The position numbers and the translations under genes are program-made. 64,000 nt of DNA, from positions 1 to 64,000 of the forward strand of contig CANLDN010000010.1 in the NCBI GenBank assembly GCA_947489445.1. The letters are read 5' to 3'. The notes below the pieces were generated by a model, which did no database searches, was not told the origin of the DNA, and saw only the letters and a list, made by a program, of their open reading frames with translations. Positions 60,521 through 64,000 of this stretch are shown piece after piece. Numbering within the stretch: the first letter of the stretch is position 1; the number at the start of each line of letters is the position of its first letter. The stretch is from an uncultured Paracoccaceae bacterium (GTDB lineage Bacteria > Pseudomonadota > Alphaproteobacteria > Rhodobacterales > Rhodobacteraceae).

Positions 60521-61504
60521 ATGTCCAAACTTGTCACCATCTTCGGCGGTTCCGGTTTTGTCGGGCGCTATGTCGCCCGCCGTATGGCCAAGGAAGGTTG
60601 GCGTGTCCGTGTCGCCGTGCGCAACACCAACGAGGCAATGTTTGTGCGCCCTTACGGTGCTGTGGGCCAGGTGGAGCCGGTGTTTTGCAACATCCGCGAT
60701 GACGCGAGCGTGGCTACCGTGACAGAAGGCGCTGATGCGGTGATCAACTGTGTTGGTTTGCTGGATGAAGTGGGCAAGAACACCTTTGATGCGGTGCAGG
60801 CTGAGGCGCCCGAACGGATCGCGCGCATTGCTGCATCCATGGGCATCGCGCGGATGGTCCATGTCTCTGCCATTGGGGCCGATGCATCTGCCAGAAGTAT
60901 GTATTCGCGTAGCAAGGCAGCGGGAGAGGCGGGTGTTTTGCAGCATATGCCTGACGCCGTGATCCTGCGCCCTTCGATTGTTTTTGGACCGGAAGATCAG
61001 TTCTTTAACCGCTTTGCCAGCATGTCGCGCTTTGGCCCTGTTTTGCCTGTTGTTGGCGCTGATACCCGGTTCCAACCCGTCTATGTGGATGATGTCGCGG
61101 CTGCCGCTGTCAAAGGTATTTTGGGCGAGGCTGCTGGCGGTGTTTACGAGCTGGGCGGACCGGATACGCATAGCTTCCGGGAGCTGATGCAGATCATGCT
61201 GGAGGTGATCCGCCGCAGGCGTCTGATCATCAATATCCCCTTCTGGGCTGCACGGGTGATGGCGTTTGGGTTTGGCGTTGCGCGGACGTTGTCATTGGGG
61301 CTGATCAAGGGTCCGGTGACCAAGGATCAGGTGTTGAACCTTGCCGTTGATAATGTGGTTTCTGATGGGGCCAAAGGCTTTGATGCGCTGGGCATTCACC
61401 CGACTGCGATGGAAGCCGTTTTGCCGGATTATCTATGGCGTTTCCGGCCTTCGGGGCAGTATGATGCGATCAAGGAATCTGCAAAAAACCTAAAGAATAC
61501 CTAG
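60521..61504 (+). CDS. Complex I NDUFA9-like NAD(P)-binding protein
   Basis: A 327-residue atypical short-chain dehydrogenase: VTIFGGSGFVGRYVARRMAKEG is the Rossmann motif, and the NDUFA9-like features are AVRNTNEAMFVRPYGAVGQVEPVFCNIRDD and LRPSIVFGPEDQFFNRFASMSR. In alphaproteobacteria it is an accessory, or assembly-linked, complex I protein. It is convergent with uppP, with overlapping stops (CTAG). GAGG precedes the ATG. Confidence 0.9.
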   Translation: MSKLVTIFGGSGFVGRYVARRMAKEGWRVRVAVRNTNEAMFVRPYGAVGQVEPVFCNIRDDASVATVTEGADAVINCVGLLDEVGKNTFDAVQAEAPERIARIAASMGIARMVHVSAIGADASARSMYSRSKAAGEAGVLQHMPDAVILRPSIVFGPEDQFFNRFASMSRFGPVLPVVGADTRFQPVYVDDVAAAAVKGILGEAAGGVYELGGPDTHSFRELMQIMLEVIRRRRLIINIPFWAARVMAFGFGVARTLSLGLIKGPVTKDQVLNLAVDNVVSDGAKGFDALGIHPTAMEAVLPDYLWRFRPSGQYDAIKESAKNLKNT

Positions 61505-62304
61505 GTGTATGCGATCCAAAGCAGAATTGTTCCCAATCCCAAACGGTAGATGACATAAGGCGTGTAGCTGACGGCGCGCAGCAGCCGCATCATGAGCGTC
61601 AGTGCGGCCAATGCGGCGGCAAATGACATCGCCACGACAATCCCGATATCACGCAGGGCGCCCGCGTCTGCCGTGCCGATCACATCAAGGCTGAGCAACG
61701 CACCAGAGGCGATGATTGTGGGGATCGACATGAGCATCGACAGGCGTGCCGCATCTGTGCGCGTGTAGCCCAACATGCGGGCGGCGGTGATGGTGATGCC
61801 GGAGCGGGATGTGCCGGGGATCAGGGCGATGGCCTGCCACACCCCCATTTGAAGCGCGTCTTTCAATGTCCATTTCTCTGCTGTCTTTTCAATGGGTCCC
61901 GTCTGGTCGGCCCAGTAGAGCAGCACACCGAAAATGATCATCGTCCAGCCGATGATGGCGATCCCGCGAATGGCCTCTGACAGCCCGGTGAATTTCAGGA
62001 AAAGACCGAACAGGATCACGGGGATTGTGGCGATGAGCAGGCAGAGCGCGAGGAATGCGCCTTGGGTGTCGATCTTGCCGCGCAGCAGGCGAAAGGTGCC
62101 AAAAAGCGCCAGACGCACATCGGGCCAGAAGTAGAGGATCACGGCGCAAAGCGTGCCCAGATGAGCTGCGACATCGATGATTTGGCCCTGATCATCCAGG
62201 CCGGTCAAGGATGGCAACAGGATCAGATGTCCAGAGGAGGAAATCGGCAGAAATTCTGTGATACCCTGGATCAAGGCGATCAGAAGGAGATTGAAAGTGG
62301 TCAT
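61501..62304 (-). CDS. uppP: Undecaprenyl-diphosphatase UppP
   Basis: A 267-residue membrane phosphatase with QGITEFLPISSSGHLIL and ALIPGTSRSGITITAARMLG, the two active-site segments. It recycles undecaprenyl pyrophosphate for peptidoglycan synthesis and gives bacitracin tolerance. The minus-strand start lies 219 bp upstream of gltD on the opposite strand, forming a divergent promoter region. Confidence 0.93.
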   Translation of the reverse strand: MTTFNLLLIALIQGITEFLPISSSGHLILLPSLTGLDDQGQIIDVAAHLGTLCAVILYFWPDVRLALFGTFRLLRGKIDTQGAFLALCLLIATIPVILFGLFLKFTGLSEAIRGIAIIGWTMIIFGVLLYWADQTGPIEKTAEKWTLKDALQMGVWQAIALIPGTSRSGITITAARMLGYTRTDAARLSMLMSIPTIIASGALLSLDVIGTADAGALRDIGIVVAMSFAAALAALTLMMRLLRAVSYTPYVIYRLGLGTILLWIAYT

Positions 62305-62369
62305 TCCGTTCGTCCAGTTGATTCGGTTCGGCTAACCTAAAGTGTTAAGATATAGGGGAAAGAGGATAT

Positions 62370-62391
62370 ATAGGTCACATATTGGACCTAT
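62370..62391. promoter_or_regulatory. Inverted repeat ATAGGTC-N8-GACCTAT upstream of gltD
   Basis: Two 7-bp arms spaced by 8 bp (62370-62376 and 62385-62391). A third ATAGGTC half-site occurs at 62444-62450. The pattern looks like a dimer-binding operator, possibly controlling gltD or uppP. Confidence 0.5.
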
Positions 62392-62427
62392 TATTTTCGG
62401 ATTCTGGCACAATTCACCTATCGCGAG

Positions 62428-62440
62428 AGTGAATTTCACT
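62428..62440. promoter_or_regulatory. Palindrome AGTGAATTTCACT upstream of gltD
   Basis: A perfect 13-bp palindrome (6-bp arms, central T) followed directly by the third ATAGGTC half-site. It is about 84 bp before the gltD ATG and may be part of the promoter or operator region. Confidence 0.5.
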
Positions 62441-62523
62441 ATAATAGGTCAGTAATACTGCCTTTTCATTTTGATTTTGTCGTTCTAAAAGGCGGCTCGC
62501 CTCGCTAAATGGGAGAGATAGCC

Positions 62524-63951
62524 ATGGCTGGTCAAAAGATGCTCAAGTTTACTGCTGTGGAACGGCAGATGCCAGAGAAGCGCCCGCCCAATCTACGCAA
62601 AGAAGACTTTGGCGAGATTTATGCAGAGTACGCACGTGAGAAGGCCGCTGAACAGGCGAGCCGTTGTTCGCAGTGTGGCGTGCCCTATTGCCAGACCCAT
62701 TGCCCGCTGCACAATAACATTCCCGATTGGCTGCGCCTGACCGCCGAAAGTCGGTTGGAAGAGGCGTATGAGATCAGTCAGGCGACCAATACATTCCCGG
62801 AAATTTGTGGCCGCATCTGCCCGCAGGACCGCCTGTGCGAGGGCAATTGCGTGATCGAGCAATCCGGCCATGGCACCGTCACCATTGGGTCGGTCGAGAA
62901 ATACATCACCGATACCGCGTTTGAACAGGGTTGGGTCAAGCCGATCCGCCCCCATGTGGAGCGTAGTGAAAGCGTTGGTATCATCGGCGCCGGCCCCGGT
63001 GGCCTTGCTGCTGCGGATATGCTGCGTCGTCAGGGTGTGCAAGTCACTGTCTATGATCGCTATGATCGCGGTGGCGGTCTGCTGACCTATGGCATCCCCG
63101 GCTTCAAGCTGGAAAAAGATATCGTCATGCAGCGCATGGCGCAGCTTGAGGATGGTGGCGTGGAGTTTGTGATGAATTGCAATGTCGGCGAGGACCTGTC
63201 GTTTGACGCCATTCGCGGCAAGCACGATGCCATCCTGATTGCCACGGGTGTCTATAAAACAAGGGACTTGCCAGATTCGAACGCCGATGGGATCGTGAAC
63301 GCGATTGATTACCTGACGGCCAGCAACCGCAAGTCATTTGGTGATGATGTGCCGGAATTTGACAGTGGTGAGCTGAACGCCATCGGCAAGCGGGTCGTCG
63401 TCATCGGCGGTGGCGATACGGCGATGGACTGTGTGCGTACCGCCGTGCGTCAGGGCGCGGAAAGTGTGAAATGTCTGTATCGCCGCGACCGCGCGAATAT
63501 GCCCGGATCGCAGCGTGAGGTGCAAAATGCCGAGGAAGAGGGTGTCGAGTTCGTTTGGCTGTCCGCCCCCGATGGGTTTGAGGGCGATCCCGTCACGGGC
63601 GTAAAGGTGCAAAAGATGCGCTTGGGTGCGCCGGATGCGACAGGCCGTCAGGCACCGGAGTTAATTGAAGGTGCTGACTATGTTGAAGGCGCTGATCTGG
63701 TGATCAAGGCGCTGGGCTTTGAGCCCGAGGACCTGCCAGCACTATGGGGTGTTGAGGGGCTGGACGTGACCCGCTGGGGGACGATCAAGGCGGATTTCGG
63801 CACCGGTGCCACCAGCCTTGAGGGCGTTTATGCCGCTGGTGATATCGTGCGCGGTGCCTCGCTTGTTGTGTGGGCCATTCGCGATGGCCGTGACAGCGCC
63901 GCCGCAATTCTGGAGTATCTGGGGCAGGCGGCGACGGTCGCCGCGGAGTGA
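62524..63951 (+). CDS. gltD: Glutamate synthase small subunit
   Basis: A 475-residue flavoprotein. N-terminal ferredoxin-like Cys cluster: CSQCGVPYCQTHCPLHNNIP and CGRICPQDRLCEGNC; then FAD motif VGIIGAGPGGLAAADMLRRQG and NADPH motif VVVIGGGDTAMDCVRTAVRQG. It delivers electrons from NADPH to the large subunit for glutamate formation from glutamine and 2-oxoglutarate. The ATG at 62524 follows GGGAGAGA; an ATG at 62509 is the less likely alternative. gltB is not in the window; it may follow. Confidence 0.93.
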   Translation: MAGQKMLKFTAVERQMPEKRPPNLRKEDFGEIYAEYAREKAAEQASRCSQCGVPYCQTHCPLHNNIPDWLRLTAESRLEEAYEISQATNTFPEICGRICPQDRLCEGNCVIEQSGHGTVTIGSVEKYITDTAFEQGWVKPIRPHVERSESVGIIGAGPGGLAAADMLRRQGVQVTVYDRYDRGGGLLTYGIPGFKLEKDIVMQRMAQLEDGGVEFVMNCNVGEDLSFDAIRGKHDAILIATGVYKTRDLPDSNADGIVNAIDYLTASNRKSFGDDVPEFDSGELNAIGKRVVVIGGGDTAMDCVRTAVRQGAESVKCLYRRDRANMPGSQREVQNAEEEGVEFVWLSAPDGFEGDPVTGVKVQKMRLGAPDATGRQAPELIEGADYVEGADLVIKALGFEPEDLPALWGVEGLDVTRWGTIKADFGTGATSLEGVYAAGDIVRGASLVVWAIRDGRDSAAAILEYLGQAATVAAE

Positions 63952-63953
63952 TG

Positions 63954-64000
63954 TGCAAACCATGCGCAAACCATGCAGAAACCATGCGCATGGTTGTACA
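63954..64000. repeat. Tandem 11-bp repeat and 16-bp palindrome, copy 2 of dispersed repeat
   Basis: Three imperfect 11-bp units (core AAACCATGC) lead into the perfect palindrome AACCATGCGCATGGTT (63980-63995). Bases 63973-64000 match the copy at 55865-55892 at 24 of 28 positions. It lies just after gltD and reaches the window edge, so its full extent is unknown. Confidence 0.7.

Noticed and set aside
1..64000. CRISPR array, riboswitch or rRNA operon
   Set aside because: No regularly spaced direct repeats, no recognisable aptamer core and no rRNA-like sequence were seen by eye in the window.

Overview
The window looks like a chromosomal stretch of a marine alphaproteobacterium of the Rhodobacterales (Roseobacter group). 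The basis is overall protein character and gene organisation: rpmH-rnpA-yidD, FCD-type GntR and SqrR/BigR-type regulators, an FNR-type box, a two-ATPase polyol-type ABC operon, and SelD-MnmH for tRNA 2-selenouridine. No ribosomal operon, CRISPR array, intact prophage or complete insertion sequence is visible. Base composition seems fairly even; degenerate mobile or lost genes lie at 6.6-6.9, 13.5-14.5, 18.7-18.95 and 59.6-60.2 kb.

Layout. (1) 0.2-6.6 kb: a GntR-FCD regulator and a GNAT enzyme diverge from a PotABCD-like ABC importer that ends in an Asp/Glu/hydantoin-racemase family enzyme; a perfect TTGTATACAA-type palindrome lies between them. (2) 7.1-13.3 kb: a four-EF-hand secreted protein, an FNR-box-preceded DUF318 permease with a redox thioredoxin, then a reactive-sulfur module (SulP transporter, YgaP-like rhodanese, SqrR/BigR-type persulfide sensor, divergent ETHE1-like persulfide dioxygenase, beta-carbonic-anhydrase-like protein) around a 22-bp inverted repeat. 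(3) 13.5-18.7 kb: a decayed transglutaminase-like gene, a MerR regulator preceded by an unlisted 38-codon ORF, a membrane-anchored CadC-like/TPR regulator and an MltB-type lytic transglycosylase. (4) 19.0-27.3 kb: one operon with solute-binding protein, two permeases, a 62-aa membrane protein, two ABC ATPases, a fused DhaK-DhaL kinase and a LacI-type regulator, behind two identical 16-bp operators 30 bp apart. (5) 27.8-38.8 kb: tRNA-Arg(ACG), a TVP38/flavoprotein/histidine kinase operon, rpmH-rnpA-yidD, envelope proteins, ttcA, a PstS-like/OmpA fusion, a SIS isomerase and lolA. (6) 38.8-46.7 kb: an ArsR/DUF6428 pair with self-operators, a lipoprotein lytic transglycosylase, an AEC transporter, hspQ, an FAH-family enzyme, yaaA, a DUF2927 protein, a thiolase, and a cluster of a glycine-rich membrane miniprotein plus two VOC (glyoxalase-fold) proteins. 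(7) 46.7-55.8 kb: a LolD/FtsX/AttH-type export trio, a flavin-nucleotide-binding protein, an NDH-2-like/SelD fusion, PaiB, a GST (maleylacetoacetate isomerase-like) and MnmH. (8) 55.9-60.4 kb: a possible small RNA or terminator, a 1192-residue cysteine-free orphan protein, and an integrase remnant next to tRNA-Leu(CAG). (9) 60.5-64 kb: an NDUFA9-like protein, uppP, and gltD behind a repeat-rich promoter region.

The strongest unexplained items are the cysteine-free giant orphan next to the tRNA-Leu integrase scar, the 38-codon ORF overlapping the merR start, the ketose/triose import-and-phosphorylation operon with its tandem operators, the miniprotein/VOC/membrane-VOC cluster, and a 28-bp dispersed repeat built on a 16-bp palindrome. 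Functions are read from recognised family motifs in the sequence; no database search was run.
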